Source of the DNA: Firmicutes bacterium UBA6811
Lineage (GTDB): Bacteria > Bacillota > SHA-98 > UBA4971
Length of the DNA stretch: 40,546 nt
Direction of reading: 5' to 3'
NCBI GenBank assembly: GCA_002452295.1
Contig: DKEX01000126.1
Location: 1 to 40,546, forward strand
Positions 25,632-33,952 of the stretch are shown piece by piece. Position numbers and translations under genes: made by a program. The notes under the pieces are model-generated. The model had not been told where the DNA came from. It saw only the letters and a list, made by a program, of their open reading frames with translations, and did not search any database. Each line of letters opens with the position of its first letter. The first letter of the stretch is position 1.

Positions 25632-26066
25632 ATGGCTGGCAGTGGGCCCAGGCCCGACGAACAGGGCGGAGAATGGTACATGGTTGATGCCGAGGGCAAG
25701 ACGCTCGGCAGGCTCGCAAGCCAGGTCGCCAGCGTGATACGGGGCAAGCACAAGCCCACCTACACGCCGAGCCTTGACACTGGCGATCACGTGATCGTCA
25801 TCAACGCCGAGAAGGTGCGTGTCACCGGCAACAAGGCGGCGGAGAAGATGTACTACAGGCACAGCGGCTATCCCGGCGGGCTACGGGCTGTCCCATACAG
25901 CGTCATGATCTCGAAGAGGCCTGAGGCGGTCATAGAGCATGCCGTCAGAGGCATGCTGCCCCATAACCGTCTCGGGCGATCGCTCTGGAAGAAGCTGAAA
26001 GTCTATCGCGGCGCGGAGCACCCGCACGCAGCGCAGAAGCCGAAACCCCTTGAGATCAGGGAATAA
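25632..26066 (+). CDS. rplM: 50S ribosomal protein L13
   Basis: L13 is an early 50S assembly protein. The 144-residue product has WYMVDAEGKTLGRLASQVAS, the GDHVIVINAEKVRVTGNK segment and MLPHNRLGRSLWKKLKVYRG. The ATG at 25632 follows a GAGGAGGA site. A short N-terminal extension (MAGSGPRPDEQGGE) precedes the conserved part. rpsI follows after 40 bases. Confidence 0.97.
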   Translation: MAGSGPRPDEQGGEWYMVDAEGKTLGRLASQVASVIRGKHKPTYTPSLDTGDHVIVINAEKVRVTGNKAAEKMYYRHSGYPGGLRAVPYSVMISKRPEAVIEHAVRGMLPHNRLGRSLWKKLKVYRGAEHPHAAQKPKPLEIRE

Positions 26067-26106
26067 GGGGACGTCGCAAGGCACCGGCACGAAAGGGGGG
26101 TAAGGC

Positions 26107-26517
26107 ATGGTACTGGCTGAGACGGGCAATGCAGCGGCTGTGCTCGCAACCGGCAGGCGCAAGTGTTCCGTGGCGAGGGTGCAGTTGAAGCCCGGCCATG
26201 GAGAGATTATCGTCAACGGGAAACCCATATCCGAGTATTTCGGGCGCAAGATCCTGGAGATCCTTGTGAGGTGCCCTCTCGTGGTCACGGAGACCACCGA
26301 CAGGTACGACGTGGTCGCAAAGGTCGAGGGCGGAGGCCCGACGGGTCAGGCGGGGGCGGTGACCCACGGCATCGCCAGGGCGCTCCAAGGTGTGAACCCT
26401 GACCTGCGCCCGGCCCTGAAGAAGGCCGGTCTTCTCACGCGCGACCCGCGCATGAAAGAGCGGCGCAAGTACGGCCTCAAGAAGGCCCGCAAGGCTCCTC
26501 AGTTCTCGAAGAGGTAA
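26107..26517 (+). CDS. rpsI: 30S ribosomal protein S9
   Basis: S9 has a C-terminal tail that contacts the P-site tRNA. The 136-residue protein contains ATGRRKCSVARVQLKPG, the GGGPTGQAGAVTHGIARAL segment and the terminal KKARKAPQFSKR. The ATG follows a GGGGGG run. It is co-transcribed with rplM, and a strong terminator follows 37 bases after the stop. Confidence 0.97.
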   Translation: MVLAETGNAAAVLATGRRKCSVARVQLKPGHGEIIVNGKPISEYFGRKILEILVRCPLVVTETTDRYDVVAKVEGGGPTGQAGAVTHGIARALQGVNPDLRPALKKAGLLTRDPRMKERRKYGLKKARKAPQFSKR

Positions 26518-26553
26518 AATCGCTCGTTCAACTTCGAGCCTGGACGTCAGTAA

Positions 26554-26607
26554 ACCGGTCGCCCTGCTCCGTTCCCAAGCGGAGGAGGGCGGCCGGTTCT
26601 CGTTTTC
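26554..26607 (+). terminator. Strong intrinsic terminator after rpsI
   Basis: An 18-pair stem from 26554-26571 and 26580-26597, with one G-G mismatch and one G-T wobble, closes an 8-base loop. It is followed by TCTCGTTTTC. It marks the end of the ribosomal transcription units in the window. Confidence 0.85.
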
Positions 26608-26689
26608 GCCCCCTCCAGCTTCGCGCGCAAGGGCCGGCGCGACCGGGCGTCGGAGACGTCCGACCGCCGTCGGAAGGAAATGCAAGCCA

Positions 26690-26734
26690 TATACCGAAGT
26701 ATAGAAGCGCGAGCACGAGTTCGTGAGCTCGTGC
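26690..26734 (+). repeat. Two small inverted repeats between rpsI and the next gene
   Basis: TATAC-CGAA-GTATA (26690-26703) and GCACGAG-8 bases-CTCGTGC (26713-26734) are perfect inverted repeats. They are the main structure in the 200 bases between the rpsI terminator and the membrane-protein gene at 26810. No clear promoter was seen there. They could be operator or leader elements. Confidence 0.35.
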
Positions 26735-26809
26735 CTGCCTGCCAGGGGCTCCCGGTGCTAACACGGCGGGGTCCCCGGAATCCGGCGGGTTCTGGAGGTA
26801 GGGTGGGGG

Positions 26810-27334
26810 TTGCGAAGGTACGTCCCGAGAAGAGTGAGGCGGCGGCGACGCGTCCTTACCACGGTTGCCCTGTGGCTTATTGCGGCGTGCGCGGCGGCAG
26901 GTTTTGTCGTGGCGCGTAACCCCGCGCTCGTCCACGGCGCGCCGGAGTCTCTCGAGCGCGCGAGGATCGCGTGGGACCTTCTGTGCCTTCGGCGCACTCT
27001 GGAGGTGACGGTGAGGAGCGCGGAGTTCTGGGGGCCGGACCTTCTCATCGTGGACATGGAGGTGCGGAACCGCTCCCCGGTGGTCGTCCTCTGCCAGGAC
27101 CTGCGCCTTGTGGACAGGCGAGGGCAGGTCTTCTTCCCCAGCAGCACAAGCGTGTACTACGTCAACCGCCAGGAATCTCTGTGGATGCGCCAGGTGAACC
27201 CGGGCCGGAGCATATCCGGGAAGTTTGCTTTCATAGTCGCCGATGGCACCTTCGGGCTTGCCTGCGGCATCGAGACGGAGATAGGCGTCATCAGGCTCTC
27301 GGCGATAAGGGAGATATCGCGACGCGGGAGATGA
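26810..27334 (+). CDS. Membrane-anchored protein with a DUF4352-like extracellular domain
   Basis: The 174-residue protein has a very basic N-terminus (RRYVPRRVRRRRR), one hydrophobic segment at about residues 15-35, and an exported beta-rich domain. The middle segment (VDMEVRNRSPVVVLCQDLRLVDRRG) resembles immunoglobulin-like DUF4352 domains seen in exported Bacillota proteins. I cannot name a function. The TTG at 26810 follows GGAGGTA by 9 bases. It is not part of the conserved ribosomal neighbourhood. Confidence 0.65.
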   Translation: MRRYVPRRVRRRRRVLTTVALWLIAACAAAGFVVARNPALVHGAPESLERARIAWDLLCLRRTLEVTVRSAEFWGPDLLIVDMEVRNRSPVVVLCQDLRLVDRRGQVFFPSSTSVYYVNRQESLWMRQVNPGRSISGKFAFIVADGTFGLACGIETEIGVIRLSAIREISRRGR

Positions 27335-27432
27335 CCGCGCACGCAGAATGTGACCACGACAGGTGAAAGGCGACTGTGCTGCCCAGGAGCTGACCACAGC
27401 GAGGCGCGCACGTGCGCAGGGAGGTGCCTCAT

Positions 27433-28212
27433 GTGAAGCTGGAGTTTGTGAAGGTGAGCCGGGACAAAGGGATCGCCCTCGTTACCATCGATCGGCCTCC
27501 TGTGAACGCGCTGAGCTTCCAGACCGCGGGCGAGGTTGAAGAGGCCTTTACGGAGCTTGCCCAGGACCAGGCTCTCAGGGCGGTCATCGTCACCGGCGCC
27601 GGCGACCGCGCGTTCGTGGCCGGAGCGGACATCAAGGAGTTCCCGGGGCTTACGCGCGAGGTCGGGATCGAGATGTCGAGGCGTGGCCATGCGGTGCTCG
27701 ACCGGGTCGCCAGGTTCCCGCGACCGGTCATCGCCGCGGTCAACGGCCTCTGCCTCGGGGGTGGATGCGAGCTTGCGCTGGCCTGCGACATCCGCGTCGC
27801 GTCGGATGCGGCGAGGTTCGGCCAGCCCGAGGTGAGCCTCGGCCTCATCCCGGGATACGGCGGCACCCAGCGCCTCGCGAGGCTGGTGGGCCCGGCCGTG
27901 GCGAAGGAACTGCTCTTCACCGGCAGGATGATCGATGCCCGCGAGGCGCTCGCCATCGGCCTCGTGAACAGGGTCGTGCCGCATGCCGACCTCATGGCCG
28001 CGTGCCTGGAGCTTGCGCGCACCATCGAGTCGAAGGCGCCCGTTGCGGTGAGCCTGGCGAAGGCGGCTGTCGATGAGGGCGTGGAGGTGCGCCTGAGCAA
28101 CGCGCTGGAGATCGAGGCCCGCTGTTTCGGAGATGCGTGCGCCACCGAGGACATGCGCGAAGGGGTGCAGGCTTTCATCGAGAAGCGCAAGCCCGAGTTT
28201 ACCGGCAAGTAG
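27433..28212 (+). CDS. Enoyl-CoA hydratase/crotonase family protein
   Basis: Crotonases add water to 2-enoyl-CoA thioesters or catalyse related reactions. The 259-residue protein has the oxyanion-hole segment FVAGADIKEF, GGGCELALACD with Glu113, and FGQPEVSLGLIPGYGGTQRL with Glu133, the two acidic residues expected of a true hydratase. The GTG at 27433 is 6 bases after GGGAGGTG; a GTG at 27412 is upstream and less well placed. No other fatty acid or butyrate genes are nearby, so the substrate is open. Confidence 0.88.
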   Translation: MKLEFVKVSRDKGIALVTIDRPPVNALSFQTAGEVEEAFTELAQDQALRAVIVTGAGDRAFVAGADIKEFPGLTREVGIEMSRRGHAVLDRVARFPRPVIAAVNGLCLGGGCELALACDIRVASDAARFGQPEVSLGLIPGYGGTQRLARLVGPAVAKELLFTGRMIDAREALAIGLVNRVVPHADLMAACLELARTIESKAPVAVSLAKAAVDEGVEVRLSNALEIEARCFGDACATEDMREGVQAFIEKRKPEFTGK

Positions 28213-28369
28213 CAGGTCTATCCTGCGCACACTACACATCGAACCAGTGGCGCGAGGATGCGCGGGTGGAGCGCATGCGCTTCAAGGCGCGCACGCCGGC
28301 GCTTGCGCGCGTGATGCGTTACGGCGTGGGGGGTGACTTTCGATACTGGGAGAGCACTACTTCACGGAG

Positions 28370-28948
28370 ATGCCGACTTCGTCCCGGGCCGAGAAGGAGA
28401 TAACCGTTGACCTTGCGGGCAGACGCCTGCGGTTCGTGACAGACGCCGGGGTCTTCGCCAGGGGGAAGCTGGATCGCGGCACGAGGCTGCTCATCAAGGC
28501 CATGGACATCCCCGAGGGCGGCCTCGTGCTCGACCTCGGGTGCGGGTACGGCCCCATCGGCATCGCTGCCGCCGTCCTCGCCCCGACGTGCCGGGTCTAC
28601 ATGATTGACATAAACCAGCGGGCATGCGAGCTTGCCAGGAGAAACGCGTCTCTCAACGCGGCTACCAACGCCGAGGTGCGGTGCGGTGCGGGCTTCGCGC
28701 CTGTCGAAGGCATGAAGTTTGACCTCGTCCTGTCCAACCCGCCCATCAGAGCGGGCAAGGCGGTCGTGTTCACGTTGATCGAGGAGGCTGCCCGGCACCT
28801 TCGGTCCGGCGGGAGGCTCGTTCTGGTGGCGCAGACGAAGCAGGGAGCGAAGAGCCTTCTCCGCAAGCTGGCCGAGACGTTCCCCGCGGCGCGGGAGGTG
28901 GAGAAGGGCGGCGGGTATCGCGTCATGGAAGGAATAGCCGGCGAATAG
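28370..28948 (+). CDS. Class I SAM-dependent methyltransferase (RsmC/YbxB-like)
   Basis: The protein has the SAM-binding motif VLDLGCGYGPIGIAAAV, an acidic YMIDIN strand end, and LVLSNPPIRAGKAV, the NPP motif of N-methyltransferases acting on bases. This resembles the RsmC-like family, so an RNA guanine target is possible. The ATG at 28370 gives 192 residues. However, the in-frame codons just upstream encode GEHYFTE, which looks like the family's own N-terminus, with no ATG, GTG or TTG available after the stop at 28334. A CTG at 28346 with GGGGGGTGA upstream may be the true start. Confidence 0.82.
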   Translation: MPTSSRAEKEITVDLAGRRLRFVTDAGVFARGKLDRGTRLLIKAMDIPEGGLVLDLGCGYGPIGIAAAVLAPTCRVYMIDINQRACELARRNASLNAATNAEVRCGAGFAPVEGMKFDLVLSNPPIRAGKAVVFTLIEEAARHLRSGGRLVLVAQTKQGAKSLLRKLAETFPAAREVEKGGGYRVMEGIAGE

Positions 28949-29133
28949 ACCGACACGGGCGGATCGCCGGGCCTTGGCGGTCTCCGGGCTGCGACGGCCC
29001 GGCGACGCCTTTGCGGCGGGCATTTTTCTGGACGGGTGAGCATAACTGTGGTAGCGAGCGGGTGCGCGCCCGGTCCCGGCGGAGGGCGCACGCGCCCTGC
29101 GCCGGGATGCTCGTCACAGAGGGTGAAACCCTG

Positions 29134-30429
29134 TTGAAGCGGCCCATAGTGATCGTATGGACGCCGAAGGCGTGGCTTGCAACCACGGCCGCCATAGGAG
29201 CGATGGTCGTCATGCTGCTTGTGCTGGCCCGCACGGCCATGATGGTGAGCGCCCCATTTTCAGACGCCGTGTGCGGGAGAATCATCGTCATCGACCCCGG
29301 GCACGGCGGCGACGACTGCGGGGCGCGCGGTCGCTCGGGGCTTACCGAGAAGGACGTGGTGCTGGATATCGGGCGGCACCTGGCAGGCCTCTTCAACCGG
29401 GCTGCCGTGTACACCGTCATGACCAGGGACGAGGACGAGGACCTTGCCGGAGACAGCGGCCTCGGCCCCATGCAGCGGAAGCGGCTGGACCTCGAGAGCC
29501 GGGTCGATCTCGCGGCTCGGGGCGGTGCGGACCTCTATATCAGCATCCACGCCAACAGCTTCCCCGAGCCGGTGTGGTCCGGCGCCCAGACGTTCTACCA
29601 CAGCCGGTCGGAGGAGAGCAGGGCCCTCGCGCAGGCCGTCCAGAAGGAGCTTGTGGCCCGCCTCGGCCCGAACCTGCGGAAGGCCAAGCCGGGCGACGAT
29701 TACTTCGTGCTGAGGAAGTCCACGATGCCGGCGGTCATCGTCGAGGTGGGGTTTCTCTCAAACCCCCGGGAGGAGTCTCTGCTCGCCCAGCCTGACTACC
29801 GGCGGCGCGTCGCGGAGGCCATCTTTCACGGCACCGTGAGCCACCTCGTGGAGTCGTACAGGAAGCGCAAGGGCGGCGAGGGGCAGCGGGCCGAGCCCGT
29901 CTCCGACTCCCGGGCGGACGGGGTGGAGCAGGAAGGGATCGAGTGGGCCTTGAGGTCCAGGGTGCGCGCAGCCCTCAACCCCGCCGAGGACGAGGTCATT
30001 CTCTACTTCGCCGGCCCCACGAACTTCGACGATGACCTCATGCCCGAGGTGCGCAAGGTGCCGGGCATAGCCTCGGCCGCGACGCCCGAGGAGCGCGCCT
30101 CGAAGGTCGTCGCCGAGCTTCTCAAGGGGCCGGCCGGCGGGAGCGTGCTGTGCCCCACGATCCCCAGGGGGACGAGGCTCCGGTCGATCCGCATGGCGGG
30201 CGGCGTGGCCTACATCGATTTCAGCCGGGAGCTTGCCACAAGCCACTGGGGGGGAAGCAGGGCCGAGGAGCTTACGGTCTACTCGATCGTCAACACCCTG
30301 GCTGAGGTGGCTGAGGTTGAGCGCGTCCAGATCCTCATCGAGGGCGCCGAGCCCGTGACCATCGCGGGGCATGTCGTCCTCGATACTCCGCTCGAGCCCA
30401 ATTTCGACCTGGTGAGGTTCGCGAAATAG
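29134..30429 (+). CDS. N-acetylmuramoyl-L-alanine amidase (CwlD-like) fused to a GerMN domain
   Basis: The 431-residue protein has a hydrophobic N-terminal anchor (about residues 10-35), an Amidase_3 domain and a C-terminal GerMN domain (about 270-420). Zinc ligands fit His57 (IDPGHGG), Glu72 (LTEKD) and His139 (SIHANS), with catalytic Glu204 (VIVEVGFLSNP). CwlD-type amidases strip peptides from spore cortex peptidoglycan. The TTG at 29134 is 7 bases after AGAGGGTGA; an ATG at 29107 lacks a ribosome-binding site. cwlD follows rplM-rpsI in Bacillus too, which supports this role. Confidence 0.88.
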   Translation: MKRPIVIVWTPKAWLATTAAIGAMVVMLLVLARTAMMVSAPFSDAVCGRIIVIDPGHGGDDCGARGRSGLTEKDVVLDIGRHLAGLFNRAAVYTVMTRDEDEDLAGDSGLGPMQRKRLDLESRVDLAARGGADLYISIHANSFPEPVWSGAQTFYHSRSEESRALAQAVQKELVARLGPNLRKAKPGDDYFVLRKSTMPAVIVEVGFLSNPREESLLAQPDYRRRVAEAIFHGTVSHLVESYRKRKGGEGQRAEPVSDSRADGVEQEGIEWALRSRVRAALNPAEDEVILYFAGPTNFDDDLMPEVRKVPGIASAATPEERASKVVAELLKGPAGGSVLCPTIPRGTRLRSIRMAGGVAYIDFSRELATSHWGGSRAEELTVYSIVNTLAEVAEVERVQILIEGAEPVTIAGHVVLDTPLEPNFDLVRFAK

Positions 30430-30532
30430 CCTGCCGCCAGGGCATGAGCGCCCGGCAAGGAGCCCCTCCTTCTTCGACTTCTCCTGCCAGGCCCGCCTGG
30501 ATTTCGTGGCGAACATGAATGGAATGAAAAGG

Positions 30533-30561
30533 ATATGGTCACGCCGTGTAGAATACCATAT
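30533..30561. promoter_or_regulatory. Inverted repeat around a TAGAAT before the SIS gene
   Basis: ATATGGT (30533-30539) is the perfect inverse of ACCATAT (30555-30561). TAGAAT (30549-30554) lies between the arms and looks like a -10 box, but there is no good -35 at the right distance. It may be an operator with an activator-dependent promoter for the SIS gene. The rest of the 218-base gap (30430-30647) shows only a weak AAGGAG-CCC-CTCCTT hairpin. Confidence 0.35.
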
Positions 30562-30647
30562 GGAGTCGGGACGACCTCCATCGCGGGTGTGGCCGCTGCG
30601 GATGCGGGGAGCGTCCCACGCAGGAGACGAGACAGGAGGGGAACGTC

Positions 30648-31391
30648 GTGGGCCTGAGAGATGAGTATTCCACCGCGATCAAGCGCCTCATGGACGAGAT
30701 CGACTCAGCCGAGCAGGAGGCCATGGAGAAGACCGCTGATGCCATCGCAACCACGGTGGCCGCCGGGGGCGTGCTCCATGTTTTCGGCGCGGGTCACTCC
30801 CACATGCTGGCGGAGGAGATCTTCTACCGGGCTGGCGGCCTCGTGCCGGTGAACGCCATCTTCGACCCCGGGCTCATGGTACACAATGGGGCCGCCAGGA
30901 GCACGGTGCTGGAGAGACTGCCTGGCTACGCCGCGGCCGTCATCGGCGATCACGAGACTTCCGCGGGCGAGCCGTTCATCGTCGTCTCCAACTCCGGCAT
31001 CAACCCGGTGCCCATAGAGATGGCGCTGGAGGCAAGGGCCAGGAGCCTCGTCCTCGTCGCTCTCACGTCGGTCCAGGCCTCGGCGGCGGCGCGGCCCAGG
31101 CACCCTTCGGGATACAGGCTCTACGAGCTTGCCGATATCGTGCTCGATAACCACGCTCCCCCCGGCGACGCCATCGCGGACGTGCCCGGCTGCCCCGGCC
31201 TCAAGACAGGGCCTGTCTCGACCATACTGGGAGCGTACATCCTCAACAACATAATAGTGAGGGCGGTGGAGAGGCTGGCCGCCACAGGCCAGGAGGAGCC
31301 GCCGGTGTTCACCAGCGCGAACGTGCCGGGCAGCGCCGAGAGGAACGCCTGGCTTGTCTCGCACTACAGGCGGCAGGTCAAGAGCTTCTAG
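30648..31391 (+). CDS. SIS-domain protein (UPF0309-like sugar phosphate binding)
   Basis: The 247-residue protein has a SIS fold: an N-terminal helical region, VLHVFGAGHSHMLAEEIFYRAGG, and FIVVSNSGINPVPIEMAL, in which the SNSG motif would bind a sugar phosphate. The NGAARSTVLERLPGYAA region is typical of UPF0309 proteins. The reaction is not known from sequence. The GTG at 30648 follows ACAGGAGGGG. It heads a likely four-gene unit with the racemase-like and AmmeMemoRadiSam genes. Confidence 0.85.
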   Translation: MGLRDEYSTAIKRLMDEIDSAEQEAMEKTADAIATTVAAGGVLHVFGAGHSHMLAEEIFYRAGGLVPVNAIFDPGLMVHNGAARSTVLERLPGYAAAVIGDHETSAGEPFIVVSNSGINPVPIEMALEARARSLVLVALTSVQASAAARPRHPSGYRLYELADIVLDNHAPPGDAIADVPGCPGLKTGPVSTILGAYILNNIIVRAVERLAATGQEEPPVFTSANVPGSAERNAWLVSHYRRQVKSF

Positions 31392-31439
31392 ATCCCCCGT
31401 GGCAGGTGGGTATCAGGTCAAGGCGAAGGCGGTGCGCGC

Positions 31440-32510
31440 GTGGTAGCTCCCCGTGTCGAGGTGTTCCTGAACAGAATAGAGGAGAACGCCAGAGCCATCG
31501 TGGAGCTGTGCAGCAAGCGCGGCATCGCTGTGGCGGGCGTGACCAAGGTGACGTGCGGCCTCCCTGACGTGGCCGAGGCAATACTGCGCGGCGGTGCCAG
31601 GTGGATCGCCGACTCACGCGTGGCGAACCTCGCGCGCCTGCGCGAGGCGGGCGTGTCGTGCGAGACCGTCCTCCTGCGTGCCCCCATGCTCCACGAGGCG
31701 GCGGACGCCGTGCGAGTTGCGGACATGAGCCTCATCTCATCGGTGGAGACGGCGAAGGCCCTCGGCGAGGCTGCGCGCGCAGGTGGCAGGGAGCACAGGG
31801 TCATCCTCATGGTGGACGTGGGGGACCTCCGGGAGGGGGTCCTGCCTGGTGCCGCCGTGGACGCGGCGAGGCGCGTGGCGCGCGTGGACGGCGTGCGGCT
31901 GCATGGCATCGGGACCAACGTAGCATGCTATGGCGGGGTGGTCCCGACGTATGAGAACATGAGCGTGCTCCTCCGCCTCCGGCATCGGATCTGCGACGAT
32001 CTGGGGCTTGACCTCGAGGTGATATCGGGCGGCAACTCGAGCGCCCTGCCGCTGGTGGCGTCGGGCGGGGTGCCCCGGGGCATAAACCAGTTGCGTGTCG
32101 GCGAGTCCATGCTGCTCGGGCGGGATGTCACCTGGCGCCGGCCGCTCCCCGGCATGCACCTCAACGCGTTCGTCCTGGCGGCGGAGGTCATCGAGGTGGA
32201 GAGGAAGCCCTCCGTGCCCGAGGGCGAGATCGGGCAGGACGCCTTCGGCAAGGTCCGCACCTTCAGGGACAGGGGCATAAGGCAGAGAGCCATTCTCGCC
32301 ATCGGCAGGCAGGACGTGGATCCGGAAGGGCTTACACCGCTCGAGTCGGGCATCGAAGTGCTGGGAGCGTCCAGCGACCATCTCATCCTGGACGTTGAAG
32401 ACTCCGACTGTGCGATGAAGGTGGGGGATGAGGTCAGGTTCGCCATGAGCTACGGCTGCCTTCTCGCTGCAATGACGTCGCCTTACGTGCACAAGCTCGT
32501 CGCAGGGTGA
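31440..32510 (+). CDS. PLP-dependent ornithine/alanine racemase-like protein
   Basis: The 356-residue protein has the alanine racemase N-terminal barrel fold. The PLP lysine is likely the K in GVTKVTCG near the N-terminus, followed by ADSRVANLARL. LEVISGGNSSALPLV and INQLRVGESMLLGR are typical of the Orr (ornithine racemase) subgroup. Orr from clostridia interconverts L- and D-ornithine, but the substrate here is not proven. A GTG at 31440 is used. The next gene starts 24 bases after the stop. Confidence 0.85.
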   Translation: MVAPRVEVFLNRIEENARAIVELCSKRGIAVAGVTKVTCGLPDVAEAILRGGARWIADSRVANLARLREAGVSCETVLLRAPMLHEAADAVRVADMSLISSVETAKALGEAARAGGREHRVILMVDVGDLREGVLPGAAVDAARRVARVDGVRLHGIGTNVACYGGVVPTYENMSVLLRLRHRICDDLGLDLEVISGGNSSALPLVASGGVPRGINQLRVGESMLLGRDVTWRRPLPGMHLNAFVLAAEVIEVERKPSVPEGEIGQDAFGKVRTFRDRGIRQRAILAIGRQDVDPEGLTPLESGIEVLGASSDHLILDVEDSDCAMKVGDEVRFAMSYGCLLAAMTSPYVHKLVAG

Positions 32511-32533
32511 TGGGCGGCCAGGGAGGGGTAAGC

Positions 32534-33952
32534 ATGACGGAAGCAGCCGGCGTAGCGCTCGGTGCCCTCGCGCCGCACCCGCCGCTCCTCATTCCGGAGA
32601 TAGGCGCCGGGCGCGATCTCGATGCCGTGCAGAAGACGACCTCTGCCATGCGAAAGCTGGCGGCCATGGTGAGCGACGCCCATCCTGGAGTCGTTGTCGT
32701 CATCAGCCCCCACGCGCCTCTTTTCGAGGACGCCATCGCTGTGCTCGCTGATGACCCTCTCAAGGGTGATTTCGCCAGTTTCATGGCGCCGGAGGTCAGC
32801 TTCTCCTTCGAGAACGACCTCGACCTTGCGCGTGAGATCGCCCGGCAGGCCGACACCATGGGCGTAAGCGTGGCGCTCATCGGCGAGCGGGAGCGGCGGG
32901 CCTACCATGTGGACAGGAGCCTGGACCACGGCGTTCTCGTGCCGATGCACTTCGTTGTCGAGGCGGGGGTGAAGACGCCCATCGTCGCCATGGGCATGTC
33001 GCTTCTGCCCCGCGAGAAGCTGTACATGTTCGGCAGGGCCATAGCAGGGTCCGTGGAGGCGCTCGGGCGAAGAGCTATGGTCATCGCCAGCGGCGATATG
33101 TCCCACAGGCTCACGCGAGGCGCCCCGGCAGGCTACGACCCGCACGGCGCCGAGTTTGACCGGCGGATAGTGGAGCTTCTCCGGGACGGCGACGTCGAGG
33201 GGGTCCTGTCGCTCGACCGCGTCCTCGTGGAGCGGGCGGGCGAGTGCGGGTACCGGTCGCTGGTCATGGCCCTCGGGGCCCTCGACGGGCGCAGGTTCGA
33301 GCCGGAGGTGCTGTCGTACGAGGGGCCGTTCGGCGTGGGCTACGCTGTTGCGGTGTTCCGGCCTGGCGAGGAGGCCGCCGACAGGGCGATCCTGGCGAGG
33401 CTCCTCGACAGGCGCGAGAAGGCTATGGCAGAGACAAGGGAAGGAGAAAGCCCCCTGGTGCGCCTGGCGCGCAGGGCTGTCGAGGAATACACGAGGCACA
33501 GGAGGGTGATAGACCCGCCGGAGGACCTCCCGGAGGAGATGAAAGGGCAGGCAGGGGTGTTCTGTTCCATCAAGAAGTATGACCAGCTCCGGGGGTGTAT
33601 CGGCACGATCCACCCGACGACGGCCAGCATCGCCCGGGAGATAATCAGGAACGCCATAGCCGCGGCCGCCGACGATCCTAGGTTCACACCCGTGGAGCCC
33701 GACGAGCTGGATGACCTCGTGTACTCGGTGGACGTGCTGACCCCGGCGGAGCGGATCTCCAACACCGATGAGCTGGATCCGAAGGTCTACGGGGTCATCG
33801 TGAGGAAGGGGACGAGGAGCGGGCTTCTCCTTCCGGACCTCGAGGGGATAGACGACACCCGCGAGCAGGTGGCGATAGCGAAGCGCAAGGCCGGCATAGC
33901 GCCGGACGAGGACGTGGAGCTCTTCAGGTTCGAGGTCAAGAGGTACAGGTAA
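32534..33952 (+). CDS. LigB-type extradiol dioxygenase fold fused to AMMECR1 (AmmeMemoRadiSam A/B)
   Basis: Residues 1 to about 275 form a LigB/Memo-like domain with His15 (APHPPLL), His60 (ISPHAPLF), His132 (LDHGVLVPMHF) and Glu237 (GECGYRS), positions that fit the iron ligands and catalytic His of class III extradiol dioxygenases. Residues from about 300 to 472 are an AMMECR1 domain with the LRGCIGTIHP motif. The ATG at 32534 is 5 bases after GGGAGGGG. The stop overlaps the radical SAM start by one base. The family's reaction remains unclear. Confidence 0.9.
   Translation: MTEAAGVALGALAPHPPLLIPEIGAGRDLDAVQKTTSAMRKLAAMVSDAHPGVVVVISPHAPLFEDAIAVLADDPLKGDFASFMAPEVSFSFENDLDLAREIARQADTMGVSVALIGERERRAYHVDRSLDHGVLVPMHFVVEAGVKTPIVAMGMSLLPREKLYMFGRAIAGSVEALGRRAMVIASGDMSHRLTRGAPAGYDPHGAEFDRRIVELLRDGDVEGVLSLDRVLVERAGECGYRSLVMALGALDGRRFEPEVLSYEGPFGVGYAVAVFRPGEEAADRAILARLLDRREKAMAETREGESPLVRLARRAVEEYTRHRRVIDPPEDLPEEMKGQAGVFCSIKKYDQLRGCIGTIHPTTASIAREIIRNAIAAAADDPRFTPVEPDELDDLVYSVDVLTPAERISNTDELDPKVYGVIVRKGTRSGLLLPDLEGIDDTREQVAIAKRKAGIAPDEDVELFRFEVKRYR

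Noticed and set aside
30549..30554. TAGAAT as a complete promoter for the SIS gene
   Set aside because: The region 16 to 18 bases upstream (around GAAAAG) does not resemble a -35 box. It is kept only as part of a possible operator.
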